A model generated the notes under the pieces. That model was not told the origin of the DNA. It did no database searches and saw only the letters and a program-made list of their open reading frames with translations. From JBBDSU01 sp040904825 (lineage in GTDB: Bacteria; Actinomycetota; Nitriliruptoria; Nitriliruptorales; Nitriliruptoraceae): a stretch of 64,000 nt of DNA. The stretch is from NCBI GenBank assembly GCA_040904825.1, contig JBBDSU010000057.1, positions 17,508 to 81,507 of the forward strand, in the 5' to 3' direction. Positions 36,609 through 45,286 of this stretch are shown in pieces (the first letter of the stretch is position 1; every line of letters begins with the position of its first letter). Made by a program: the position numbers and the translations under genes.

Positions 36609-36731
36609 CTGTCACATCCTCATCGTCGTGATCATGGGCGGCTCGTGAGCCACGCGCAGTGCGCAGGCTGTCCGGTTGGACGCGCACCTGGGCTCTGAGC
36701 CAATGAGCGCGGGAACCGGGCCACCACTTAC

Positions 36732-36747
36732 GCAACCTTTAGGTTGC
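36732..36747. promoter_or_regulatory. SufR-type operator, CAAC-N6-GTTG
   Basis: GCAACCTTTAGGTTGC: 6-bp arms around a TTTA spacer. It includes CAAC (36733-36736), six bases, and GTTG (36743-36746), the spacing described for the cyanobacterial SufR operator. It lies directly downstream of the suf -10 element, where it would cover the transcription start. Confidence 0.75.
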
Positions 36748-36748
36748 C

Positions 36749-36777
36749 ATAATACGGGGTGGCGGCCTCTGCCGCAA
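36749..36777 (-). promoter_or_regulatory. Promoter of the suf operon
   Basis: Read on the minus strand: TTGCGG (36777-36772) and TATTAT (36754-36749) with a 17-bp spacer, the standard spacing for a vegetative sigma factor. The start of transcription would fall in the adjacent CAAC-N6-GTTG repeat, about 130 bp ahead of sufR, leaving a rather long leader. Confidence 0.7.
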
Positions 36778-36799
36778 AGACGACCGGCCTGCCGAACTC

Positions 36800-37747
36800 C
36801 TACTGTTGCTGTTGCTGCTGGCCAGCAGCAACCGTCGACCGCCGATGGCCGCTGCCTGGCGCTCCGGCGTAGGGTTCCGGCGCCAGCCGCCGCATATGCA
36901 CGCTGACCGTCAATTTGTGGGCCGCCGCACCGTTGTAGATGCCCCGAAAAGGTGCCACGTCGTCGTAGTCGCGACCGCGGCCAATCGTCACATGGCGTTC
37001 ACCGACTTCCTGATCGTTGGTCGGATCAAGTGCCCACCATCCGAACCCAGGCACCGCTACCTCAACCCACGCATGAGTCTGAACCTCAACTTCATCGCCC
37101 GCGACATCTTCGCCTGTCTCGTCGCTCGTCGCGAAGAGATATCCCGATACATAGCGCGCGGGGATGAGCGCCGACCGATACATCGCTACGGCGAGATGCG
37201 CGAAGTCTTGGCACACGCCAGCGCCGGCTCCGTACACGTCGTCGACACCCACACCGACATAGGTCGCACCAGGACGGAAGTCGAGTGTCGCAGCTTCGTT
37301 ATGGACGGCCCGGATCGCCGCAATCAGGTCATCGCCTGACGCACCTCGCGCTGTCGTGATGGCTCGGCGGGCCGCTTCTGCGACATCGTGTCCCCAATCA
37401 ACATGCGGCGACCGTTGTAGGAACGAGAAGTGCGCATCCAGGAACCGTTGCTCCTCAACGCGGGCCCACGGCATCGACGCCGGTGCGACAGCAGCCGGTC
37501 CCGTGTCAACGGTCGCCGCGGCAACGACCTCGAGAGCCTCGTGGCGTGGCCTTATCCCAAACGTGTCGACCCTGGTACCCCAGAAGTCAACGTAGGAGAC
37601 CACGCGCGACGACGGCGTGCTGGTCACGTCATAGTGAACGAGTTGCTGACGGTCATCGGTGGTAGGGCACGCGCGCAACTCGTTCTGGGATTCGCGGACT
37701 GGCGCGGGATAGTCGAACCGTGTGAGATAGGTGATGTCCAAGCGCAT
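36800..37747 (-). CDS. Transglutaminase-like cysteine protease-fold protein
   Basis: A 315-residue protein of the bacterial transglutaminase-like family. It has the N-terminal domain (RLDITYLTRFDYPAPVRESQ) and a complete triad: Cys179 in GAGAGVCQDFAHL, His225 in THAWVEV, Asp241 in WALDPTND. The C-terminus ends in six glutamines. The ATG at 37747 has GGAGG 11 bases upstream; a GTG at 37777 is possible. It follows alpha-E and ATP-grasp genes on the same strand, the well-known three-gene cluster that is thought to act in peptide ligation or modification; the product is not known. Confidence 0.9.
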   Translation of the reverse strand: MRLDITYLTRFDYPAPVRESQNELRACPTTDDRQQLVHYDVTSTPSSRVVSYVDFWGTRVDTFGIRPRHEALEVVAAATVDTGPAAVAPASMPWARVEEQRFLDAHFSFLQRSPHVDWGHDVAEAARRAITTARGASGDDLIAAIRAVHNEAATLDFRPGATYVGVGVDDVYGAGAGVCQDFAHLAVAMYRSALIPARYVSGYLFATSDETGEDVAGDEVEVQTHAWVEVAVPGFGWWALDPTNDQEVGERHVTIGRGRDYDDVAPFRGIYNGAAAHKLTVSVHMRRLAPEPYAGAPGSGHRRSTVAAGQQQQQQ

Positions 37748-37817
37748 GGGGTGGTCGGTGCCTCCAAACAGGCTCACTGGGTGCGTGAGCGACAGGTGCT
37801 AAGGGACGTGTCGAACG

Positions 37818-38834
37818 TCAGATCCTGGAGATCGCGCGCAGTTCGCCGTCGGGACGATGCCGGAAGAACTCATCGGCGATCAGTTCGGCAACGAGCGCGA
37901 CATCACGCTGCACAGTTTCGAGAAAATCGATCAGCCCTTCCTCGAACAGTTCTGTGACATCACGGTACTTGACCGCCGCGACCGTTCGGCCCAGCGCCCG
38001 CACTGAACGGGATGACCGCCCACGTCCGACCTGCTCCAACAAGGTCATCGCTGAGGTCAAGCTGAACATCACACTGCGGGGCAGGTCGGGCTCGAGCAGG
38101 AGAAACTCGACGACGTCGCCGGGATCCATCGACGAGCGATAGCGCCGCCGGTAGGCCTCAAGTGCTGAGGCAGACTTGAGGACCGCAACCCACTGATGGA
38201 AGTCTGTCCGGTCCGCGCCCTGCACCTGGGCAGGTTCCGCCGGGTCACGCTGGAAACGCAGCGACGGCCCTCCCAGCGCTTCCAACTGCGCATACCTCAC
38301 ACTGATCAGGCGACAGGTCATCTCGGCACGCTCAAGCAATCGGCCCAACGCCATGAACCGCCACCCGTCATCCCGGGGCATCGTTTCGCTGGCAGCGCCG
38401 TAGATCGTCATACAACTGCTTCTAATAGCGGCGAACAGTTCGAACGGTTGGTCGGCCAGATCCTGCCTGAGGTCACGGGCCGCCATCATCAGGTGCAGGT
38501 CATTGACGGCCGCCCACAATTCCGAAGAGACCAATTCGCGGACCGAGCGCACGTTTTCCCGGGCGCGGGCAACGGAGGCGGCGATCGAACCACGGGTATC
38601 CCGGTCGAGGACCAGAAACTCCATCACCGCCTCGCCCGAAAGCGGCTTTCCTGCATACGCCCCGGCCAGGTGCAGCACGTCAAGCAGCTCGAACCACGAC
38701 GACTCCATCTCGTGGGGCGGTGATTCCAACAGCGTGTGGTAGGTGACGTCGACCATCCGCGCGGTGTCCTCAGCACGCTCGACGTACCTCCCCGCCCAGA
38801 AGAGGTTTTCAGCAAGCCGCGCCAGCATGCTCAT
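37818..38834 (-). CDS. Alpha-E domain protein (DUF403)
   Basis: A 338-residue all-helical protein starting MSMLARLAENLFWAGRYVERAEDTARM, the diagnostic opening of the alpha-E family, and continuing with FMALGRLLERAEMTCRLISVRY (in part), a repeat of the same pattern. Conserved Arg/Glu pairs suggest a catalytic or ligand-binding role. The ATG at 38834 overlaps the ATP-grasp stop as ATGA; the frame runs 29 codons further up but that part has no family match. Confidence 0.92.
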   Translation of the reverse strand: MSMLARLAENLFWAGRYVERAEDTARMVDVTYHTLLESPPHEMESSWFELLDVLHLAGAYAGKPLSGEAVMEFLVLDRDTRGSIAASVARARENVRSVRELVSSELWAAVNDLHLMMAARDLRQDLADQPFELFAAIRSSCMTIYGAASETMPRDDGWRFMALGRLLERAEMTCRLISVRYAQLEALGGPSLRFQRDPAEPAQVQGADRTDFHQWVAVLKSASALEAYRRRYRSSMDPGDVVEFLLLEPDLPRSVMFSLTSAMTLLEQVGRGRSSRSVRALGRTVAAVKYRDVTELFEEGLIDFLETVQRDVALVAELIADEFFRHRPDGELRAISRI

Positions 38835-40348
38835 GGTGCGCCACCACCGTGGGAGTTGCCGTCGCTTGCAATCTCGCCTGGCGTGACAGGCTGGGTTGGC
38901 GCACCTGGCTCGAGCACCCAAGTGTCTTTCGATCCGCCACCTTGGGAGGAGTTCACCACCAGGGAACCTTCGGGCAGCGCCACTCGCGTCAGACCGCCAG
39001 GCACGACATCAACCGTCTCGCCGGTGATGGCAAACGGGCGCAAGTCGATGTGCCTTCCTGCCATCTTGCCATCGATGAGCGTGGGATGGCGGGTGAGCTG
39101 GATGACCTCCTGGGCGATGAATCCGCGCGGATCGGCTTCGACAGCGCGCCTGAACCTCTGCCGTTGTTCGTCAGTCGAAGCGGGGCCGATCAGCATTCCG
39201 TAGCCGCCTGACCCGGCGACAGGCTTGACCACCATCTCCTCAAGGCGGTCGAGGACTTCAGTGCGTTGCTCTGGATCCCACAGCAGATAGGTGGTGACGT
39301 TTGGCAAGATCGGCTCTTCACCCAGGTAGTAGCGAATGAGATCGGGAACGAAGGCGTAAACCGCCTTGTCGTCAGCGACTCCATTGCCGATTGCGTTGGC
39401 GATCGTGACGTTGCCAGCACGGGCAGCCGACACAAGCCCAGGAACTCCCAGCATCGAATCAGAGCGGAACACGACCGGATCCAAGAACTCGTCATCGATG
39501 CGTCGATAGATGACGTCAACTCGCCGCAACCCCGCCGTCGTACGCATATACACGACATGCTCGTCGACAACGAGGTCGCCACCTTCGACCAGCTCGACCC
39601 CCATCTGCCGAGCCAGGAACGCATGCTCGAAGTACGCCGAGTTGAACACTCCCGGAGTGAGCACAACGGCAACCGGGTCTTCTCCCGCCGCAGGCGGCGC
39701 GACCGACCGCAAGGCTCCCAACAGAAGTGGGCCGTAATGGTCAACAGCCCGCACCCGCTGAGCGGCGAATGCAACCGGCAGGACGCGCGTCATTGCTGCC
39801 CGGTTCTCCAGCATGTAGCTGACACCGGACGGATTGCGAAGGTTGTCCTCAAGCACGCGGTAGGTGCCGTCGGCGTCGCGCACAAGGTCGACGCCCGATA
39901 CCAGGCACCGTGCCGCGTGCGGCACACTGATGCCGAAGCCAGCACGCTGAAATCCATCAGCGGTTTCAATCAGCCACCACGGCACGATCTCGTCATGCAG
40001 GGCCGCCTGCTCGCCCACGTAGACATCATCAAGGAAGCGATTGAGTGCGGTGACGCGCTGGCGGACTCCACGTTCGAGGTGATCCCATTCGTCGGCGGGA
40101 ATCAGCCGGGGAACCATGTCCATCGGGAACGTGCGCTCGATGCCTTCGCCATCGCCGTACACCGTAAACGTGACCCCTTGGGTCCGGAACAACCGGTCCC
40201 GTAGGCGTTCACGGCGCTGCAGGTCCTCCGACGTCAGTTGGTCCAGCCGCGAGATCAGATGCTCGTAATGGCTGCGCACCTGGCCGGCGGATTCAAAGAC
40301 CTCGTCGAAGAACCCATCCAACTCGTAGTCGTCGAAGAGCCCATTCAC
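38831..40348 (-). CDS. Circularly permuted ATP-grasp type 2 protein (DUF404/DUF407)
   Basis: A 505-residue ATP-grasp ligase-like protein. It begins VNGLFDDYELDGFFDEVFE and has GVTFTVYGDGEGIERTFP, LVSGVDLVRDADGTYRVLEDN, NPSGVSYMLENR, GNVTIANAIGNGVADDKAVY and, near the end, VVKPVAGSGGYGMLIGP and NSSQGGGSKDTWVL, which define the permuted family. It likely joins an amino group to a carboxylate using ATP; substrate unknown. The GTG at 40348 overlaps the helicase stop (GTGA) with no good ribosome-binding site, so coupling to the helicase is likely. Confidence 0.92.
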   Translation of the reverse strand: MNGLFDDYELDGFFDEVFESAGQVRSHYEHLISRLDQLTSEDLQRRERLRDRLFRTQGVTFTVYGDGEGIERTFPMDMVPRLIPADEWDHLERGVRQRVTALNRFLDDVYVGEQAALHDEIVPWWLIETADGFQRAGFGISVPHAARCLVSGVDLVRDADGTYRVLEDNLRNPSGVSYMLENRAAMTRVLPVAFAAQRVRAVDHYGPLLLGALRSVAPPAAGEDPVAVVLTPGVFNSAYFEHAFLARQMGVELVEGGDLVVDEHVVYMRTTAGLRRVDVIYRRIDDEFLDPVVFRSDSMLGVPGLVSAARAGNVTIANAIGNGVADDKAVYAFVPDLIRYYLGEEPILPNVTTYLLWDPEQRTEVLDRLEEMVVKPVAGSGGYGMLIGPASTDEQRQRFRRAVEADPRGFIAQEVIQLTRHPTLIDGKMAGRHIDLRPFAITGETVDVVPGGLTRVALPEGSLVVNSSQGGGSKDTWVLEPGAPTQPVTPGEIASDGNSHGGGAP

Positions 40349-42627
40349 GGCACAGACGGTAGCGGCCGATCTGAACGGGTGGTTACGCGCGTTTCGTTGT
40401 CTGAGATATCCGGTGCAGCGCCATGCACGACCGATGAACTCGGCGCACCGTGGGCAAGGCGCCACGCGAGTCCGGTCCATCGCCGGCCAGGCCCGTCTCG
40501 GCCCGTCGCAGCAACGATCAAGCTTGGGTCGCCCACGATGATCAACGCTTGCTGCGCTCGAGTGATCGCGGTGTACACCAGGTTTCTCCACATCATCGCG
40601 CGGTGGGAACGATCCACCACGAGGACAACGACGGGCCATTCCCCGCCCTGCGCCTTGTGCACTGTGACCGCCCATGCCAGGGTCACGTCACGCAATTGGG
40701 CACGGTCGTATGTCACCTCGTGTCGCGGATATCGGATCGTTACCGAACCGGCGCGCGTATCAAGGTCGACCACGTGACCAACGTCGCCGTTGGCTACATC
40801 GAGGTCCGCATCGTTGCGCGTCTGCATCACACGGTCACCAACGTCAAATCCACCGAGCTGCGGTCCGCCGCCGGGCGGATTGATGGCGCCTTTGAGCGCT
40901 TGGTTGAGACGGTCTACTCCAACCGGCCCTCGGTAGCTCGGGCACAGCACCTGAACCTCATCGACAGCGACTGAAAAGCGCTCGGGGGCACGGGTAGCGA
41001 CAGCCTTGACGACGCGTTCGATGATGCGGTCGTGATCGCGCTCGTCGGCAAGAAACACATCGTGGTCGACCGGCCGCAGTGCCGGACTTCGCCCATCGCG
41101 CACGTCTGTTGCCAACGTCACGATCCGACTGTCGGCCGCTTGGCGATGAATCTCAATCAGGGTCGTGACATGGACTCTGCCTGACCTGATGAGGTCTCCA
41201 AGGACATCGCCGGGGCCGACTGACGGCAGTTGATCTGGATCACCCACCAGCATCAGGTGCGCACCGTCATCAATAGCAGCCACAAGGCTGCGAGCAAGCC
41301 AGGTATCGCACATCGAAACTTCATCGGCAATCACGAGGTCGAACGGCAATCGCTCATCCGCACCGAAACGAAAGCTGTAGTCGCCGTGACCATCGGGCCG
41401 AGCCTCAAGGAGCCTATGGATGGTGGTCGCTGTGACCCCTCCGACCGCGACGACTTCCTCGAGTCGTTTGGCAGCACGTCCTGTGGGTGCACACAAGGCA
41501 ACCTGGAGGTTCATTTTCGACGCTGCGGCGACCACCTCCTGCACTGTGCGTGTCTTGCCCGTGCCTGGTCCACCGGTCAACACTGAAACCGCATGAGTGA
41601 AGGTGGCGATGACAGCACGGGACTGTTCTTCAGTCAGCCCAAATGCAGGTGCGGCCTTGGCAGCCAGCGGCGCCACCCTGGATGTGGCCTGGCCCAGCCT
41701 CAGCAGATGCTCCGCCAGACTCCGCTCGGTGGCGAATGCTTCCGGCTCAGCGACGACGTCTATTCCGTCGATCACCTCATGGGCCAGCCATCCTCCGGTA
41801 AGCGCCTGATCGGTGGCTGCGACGGCGAGCACGGCGTCGGTGGCCAGGATGCGTCGCGTTTCGCCGACGGCTTCGCTACGCGGAACATGCTGGTGACCAT
41901 TGCCGGCTCGTAGCTGGCGAACTGCCGCTGTTGCCCCGGCAGCGAGTCGGACGCCATCGTGGGAAGCGATACCCAGATGCGCAGCCAGGCGGTCAACATG
42001 GCTAAAGGTGATCCGACCAGCGAAAAACAGCGTGTAAGGCTCGCTTGAGGCGATATCAAGGAGTTGGTCTCCAAAGGTGCGGTGCGCCTGTCTGGCAGCT
42101 TCGATCGGCCAGCCCAGTGGAGCAACCTTGGCGAAGAAGTCAGCGAGAACACGCCCCGATAGCCAGGCCTTGTGCAACGCCTGCGCATCGGCGGCATCTA
42201 TTCCAGCTTCCGCGGCCAGTCGTTCAGGATCCCCGGACGCAACGTCTGCCAGTTCGTCGCCAAACGTGGCCAGCGCACGCTCAACGGCACGACGTGGAAC
42301 GTCGGCGAACGCATCGCTGACGAGCAAGGCCTCCAGCTCATCCGCAGTTTGTGGCGCGGACTGCTGCCAGTAGAGGGCCTCGAAGGTTGGTCCATAGCGA
42401 GGGTGATCCCCCCACGATCCCACAACGGTGACACGCTGACCAGCGCTCAGCGTGGCTACCGGGCCTGAACAGCGAATCCCATCCGCGTCGCCGTCGATCG
42501 CGAACTCGACGACGCCGAACCCCGTGCTCGCATCCGCGAACCAGATGCCGAGTACTTCTCCCGACAGGGACAGGTGGTCCCCGAGCAGGTTTTCGGACGA
42601 AGCTTCCTCGCCGGAGGAATCAACCAC
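40345..42627 (-). CDS. recD2: RecD2-like ATP-dependent DNA helicase
   Basis: A 760-residue superfamily 1B helicase (RecD-like, without RecBC neighbours). The N-terminal OB and helix-hairpin-helix region (about 20-200) is followed by Walker A VLTGGPGTGKTRTVQ, CAPTGRAAKRL, Walker B FDLVIADEVSMCD, LVGDPDQLPSVGPG and the C-terminal AWAVTVHKAQGGEW and NLVYTAITRAQ motifs. The GTG at 42627 overlaps the preceding gene by 8 bp; the frame is open 58 more codons inside that gene. Its stop overlaps the ATP-grasp start. RecD2 enzymes act in DNA repair as 5'-3' helicases. Confidence 0.9.
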   Translation of the reverse strand: MVDSSGEEASSENLLGDHLSLSGEVLGIWFADASTGFGVVEFAIDGDADGIRCSGPVATLSAGQRVTVVGSWGDHPRYGPTFEALYWQQSAPQTADELEALLVSDAFADVPRRAVERALATFGDELADVASGDPERLAAEAGIDAADAQALHKAWLSGRVLADFFAKVAPLGWPIEAARQAHRTFGDQLLDIASSEPYTLFFAGRITFSHVDRLAAHLGIASHDGVRLAAGATAAVRQLRAGNGHQHVPRSEAVGETRRILATDAVLAVAATDQALTGGWLAHEVIDGIDVVAEPEAFATERSLAEHLLRLGQATSRVAPLAAKAAPAFGLTEEQSRAVIATFTHAVSVLTGGPGTGKTRTVQEVVAAASKMNLQVALCAPTGRAAKRLEEVVAVGGVTATTIHRLLEARPDGHGDYSFRFGADERLPFDLVIADEVSMCDTWLARSLVAAIDDGAHLMLVGDPDQLPSVGPGDVLGDLIRSGRVHVTTLIEIHRQAADSRIVTLATDVRDGRSPALRPVDHDVFLADERDHDRIIERVVKAVATRAPERFSVAVDEVQVLCPSYRGPVGVDRLNQALKGAINPPGGGPQLGGFDVGDRVMQTRNDADLDVANGDVGHVVDLDTRAGSVTIRYPRHEVTYDRAQLRDVTLAWAVTVHKAQGGEWPVVVLVVDRSHRAMMWRNLVYTAITRAQQALIIVGDPSLIVAATGRDGPGRRWTGLAWRLAHGAPSSSVVHGAAPDISDNETRVTTRSDRPLPSVP

Positions 42628-43336
42628 CGTCAGCAGACGTCGAGCGGAGCGAGGTTCTGACCGCGGGATGCTGTGGCTGGGTGGCGTCGTCGTTCGCGAC
42701 AGCAGCACCACCAGCACCATCCGGGTGGTCGGCCGAGCCAGGTTCACCGACACCGACACCGACACCGATCCCGGCAACAGCAGGAGGGGCCTTACCCGCA
42801 TCTTTCAGTGCAACCACACTGGCGTGGCGGCGCGCCTGCTCATCGTCTCGAGCCTGGGCAGCCAACCCACGGGCATCACCGACAATCCAACCTGCGGCAA
42901 ACCCGCCAGCGAACCCAAGAGATAACCAGCCGACGACTCGCCACCGACGGGACCGGATCTCACGCGCAGAAGGAGGCACCGCGTGGGCGAATTCACGCGT
43001 CTTTTCGGCAACTTCGTGGCCACGGCGTGATGCCGCTTCAGCACGCTCAGTCAAGACACGGGCGATGGTGAGCGACTTGGACACCAGCCGTGGCACTGCG
43101 ACCGCCACAGCGATGAGCGCCTGGCCCAACTCAAGCACCCCAACACCGGCACGGCGCGCCCGTGGCTCAACGTGGCGTTGGTAGTTGGCTCGCGCATCTT
43201 CCGGAAGTCGGGCGACAGTGTCCCATCCGTCACGTCCGGATTCGACCATCTCTGAGGCTCGCCGACCGATGTCGTGAGTTAACCGCTGCGCGGTGTCGCC
43301 CACCCTTGCGGGGGACCAGTTACGAACATCCATCAC
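42620..43336 (-). CDS. Single-pass membrane protein of unknown function
   Basis: A 238-residue protein with an N-terminal helical, charged region (residues 1-140, about), one transmembrane segment (RVVGWLSLGFAGGFAAGWIV) at about 153-172 and a C-terminal tail that includes a GVGVGVGEPG repeat coded by four CACCGA hexamers (42745-42768, plus strand). No domain recognised. It overlaps the helicase start by 8 bp, so the two are probably expressed together. Confidence 0.7.
   Translation of the reverse strand: MMDVRNWSPARVGDTAQRLTHDIGRRASEMVESGRDGWDTVARLPEDARANYQRHVEPRARRAGVGVLELGQALIAVAVAVPRLVSKSLTIARVLTERAEAASRRGHEVAEKTREFAHAVPPSAREIRSRRWRVVGWLSLGFAGGFAAGWIVGDARGLAAQARDDEQARRHASVVALKDAGKAPPAVAGIGVGVGVGEPGSADHPDGAGGAAVANDDATQPQHPAVRTSLRSTSADGG
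42745..42768. repeat. Tandem hexamer repeat, 4 x CACCGA
   Basis: Four exact copies of CACCGA in a row, in frame with the tail of the membrane protein gene, where they code alternating Val-Gly on the minus strand. Copy number could change by slippage in steps of two residues without a frameshift. Confidence 0.8.
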
Positions 43337-43419
43337 GGACCCTCACTGCTCGATGCGTCGTGACCCGAACGTACCGGACAGCCTCTCGTACAGCCTGCCG
43401 GGCCTAAGACCCAGGCGTG

Positions 43420-44565
43420 TCACCCACCCTCATCCGACACTCGGACAATTCCCCAGCGGATTCCAGCGCGGTCTGACAGATCATCGAGGAGCACCGGAGC
43501 CTGCCCCAACTGAGCAGGCCCGATAACGCCTGGCGGCACCGGTTGGGCCTGCCCACTCGTCGCGGCCAGTCGCTCAGCAGCCGCAACGGCACTCTGCGCG
43601 GTGAAGCCATACATGTCGGTCCCTGCCACCCATGCGCGCGCAAGCTGGGCAGGAACCGTAGAGCCGGCGTCGTCGTGAGCTACTTCAGCAATGACGCTCC
43701 ATCTTGTCGTGGTTCGAGCGGCCTGATCAGGTTCTGCAGTCGACGACGTCACACGACGACGAACGAATCGGCCGACAGTTTCGTAGCGACCGAGAGAAGC
43801 GATGGCCTGCATCGCCTCGGCCTGCCATCCCTTGACGGCCACGTAGGTCCGAACCGTCGCCAGTGACGGATAGGCCAGCGGCAGCGTGATCGCCTCGCCG
43901 CCAGGGATACCGGCAACCTGTCGAGGCCCGAGTGGCGGCGGGAACCACGCGAGGCGGCGGACTTCACCAGGCCACTCGTCGACCAAACGGCCATTGACGC
44001 GCGCCAATCCGGTACGACCGATCATCGATGCCAACGTCGCGCGCGTTCCACGTGACGATCGTGGAGCGCCATCTGACGCTCGACCAACGGCGTACGACAC
44101 ATGCGCAGTGGTCGCGTCGTGAACTTCGGCTGCGGCAACGGCTGTCGCGAGATTGCCGGGGACGAAATCGAAACCCATGGCTGGAATCGCGGTAATCCCC
44201 GAGGCGACGAACTGATCGTGACGGGACTCGACAAGCCATCGAATAAAGGACTGCTCACCCGTGATGTCGACGTAGTGAATGCCGCAGTCCAGCACGGTGT
44301 CGACCACACCTCGGCCCACGTGATCGAACGGTCCGGCCGTCGCGATCACTACCCTGGCATCGGCCACGGCCCGGCGCAAGGTGCCCGTATCAGTCACGTC
44401 GGCGATGCGCACATCCATGCGGTCAACGACATCTGCTGGATACACGGTCGATAGCCGGGCTTGATCCCGGATGATCGCGACGGGGCGGTGTCCGCGCTCG
44501 ATCAAGGCTCGAACAATGAGCCGGCCGGTGAATCCGGTGGCTCCGATGACTGCGATGGGTTGCAC
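43420..44565 (-). CDS. Saccharopine dehydrogenase-fold NAD(P)-binding protein
   Basis: A 381-residue Rossmann protein. It begins with the cofactor motif IAVIGATGFTGRLIVRALIERG, then DARVVIATAGPFDHVGRGVVDTVLDCG and GIHYVDITGEQ, the pattern of the saccharopine dehydrogenase-like/trans-acting enoyl reductase family. The C-terminal half is variable. No signal peptide. Substrate unknown. It is divergent from a small hypothetical gene across a 170-bp gap with a strong inverted repeat. Confidence 0.87.
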   Translation of the reverse strand: MQPIAVIGATGFTGRLIVRALIERGHRPVAIIRDQARLSTVYPADVVDRMDVRIADVTDTGTLRRAVADARVVIATAGPFDHVGRGVVDTVLDCGIHYVDITGEQSFIRWLVESRHDQFVASGITAIPAMGFDFVPGNLATAVAAAEVHDATTAHVSYAVGRASDGAPRSSRGTRATLASMIGRTGLARVNGRLVDEWPGEVRRLAWFPPPLGPRQVAGIPGGEAITLPLAYPSLATVRTYVAVKGWQAEAMQAIASLGRYETVGRFVRRRVTSSTAEPDQAARTTTRWSVIAEVAHDDAGSTVPAQLARAWVAGTDMYGFTAQSAVAAAERLAATSGQAQPVPPGVIGPAQLGQAPVLLDDLSDRAGIRWGIVRVSDEGG

Positions 44566-44619
44566 GCTCAGCCTCGTTGTCGCCAGTATCTCAACAAGGT
44601 AGGCCGCCTAGTGCCACGC

Positions 44620-44649
44620 CAGTCGAGTCGAGGATGCTCGACTCGACTG
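44620..44649. promoter_or_regulatory. 13-bp perfect inverted repeat between divergent genes
   Basis: CAGTCGAGTCGAG, spacer GATG, then the exact reverse complement CTCGACTCGACTG. Each arm is itself a doubled AGTCG/TCGAG unit. It lies 54 bp from one start and 86 bp from the other. A terminator has no purpose between divergent genes, so an operator is the better guess. Confidence 0.6.
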
Positions 44650-44735
44650 CTGCAACGTGCAACGATCATCCGCCAACCACCTCGACTGCCACGTACCTAG
44701 ACCACTGAGCGTCGACGACACACAAGGCCCGAGCC

Positions 44736-45203
44736 GTGTTGACCGCACTCTCCCTGAACACTGATGTGGATCCCGCGCTGGTGGGAGCCGTGTTGGTGCG
44801 GCATCCTGTCGCACCAGTCGAATGGTGGCGCGAGCTGCCCCAAGTGCCCGGCTCGACCATCGTCACCGCCAGCTTTCCGGCTCCACCTGGGGCGCGCAAC
44901 TCACGCCGCCGGCCCTCCTCAAACGGCGCAGGACCAACCAACATTCTCGACGCCCGAACGGGCGGTTACCAGCAGATCTTCGCGCCTTACCCGCCAGGTC
45001 TTCTGGGGCCGGGCGAGGAGCCAAGCGCGGATGTGCTCGTGACGGCAGTGATGAGGGAAACCCACGAGCAATGGTGGACCGAACTCCGAGGTCGCGCACA
45101 CCGCGTCTTCGATCTACGCATGGGTCCTGTCCTCGCCGTCTTCGAGTCTGTTCTCGCTCGTCATCTCGATGCCCTTGGACAGCGACCCGACCCGCGATCG
45201 TGA
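44736..45203 (+). CDS. Hypothetical protein
   Basis: A 155-residue frame from a GTG at 44736, reading MLTALSLNTDVDPALVGAVL. No family recognised. It has a Pro/Arg/Asn-rich middle (about 48-70) and a helical C-terminus (ADVLVTAVMRETHEQWWTEL, then VFESVLARHLDAL). No signal peptide or membrane segment. It precedes the YqeY gene on the same strand with 83 bp between. Coding status rests on frame and composition. Confidence 0.55.
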   Translation: MLTALSLNTDVDPALVGAVLVRHPVAPVEWWRELPQVPGSTIVTASFPAPPGARNSRRRPSSNGAGPTNILDARTGGYQQIFAPYPPGLLGPGEEPSADVLVTAVMRETHEQWWTELRGRAHRVFDLRMGPVLAVFESVLARHLDALGQRPDPRS

Positions 45204-45286
45204 CGACGCGACGGCCAACGTTCAAGCCCCTGCCTCCACCATGATCTACTTGCATCCACACGGCACACAACCTTAGGCACAACACC

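Noticed and set aside
36731..36750. The repeat at the suf promoter read as an iron box
   Set aside because: It lacks the TAGSCTA centre of DtxR sites; the CAAC-N6-GTTG reading and the sufR gene explain it better.
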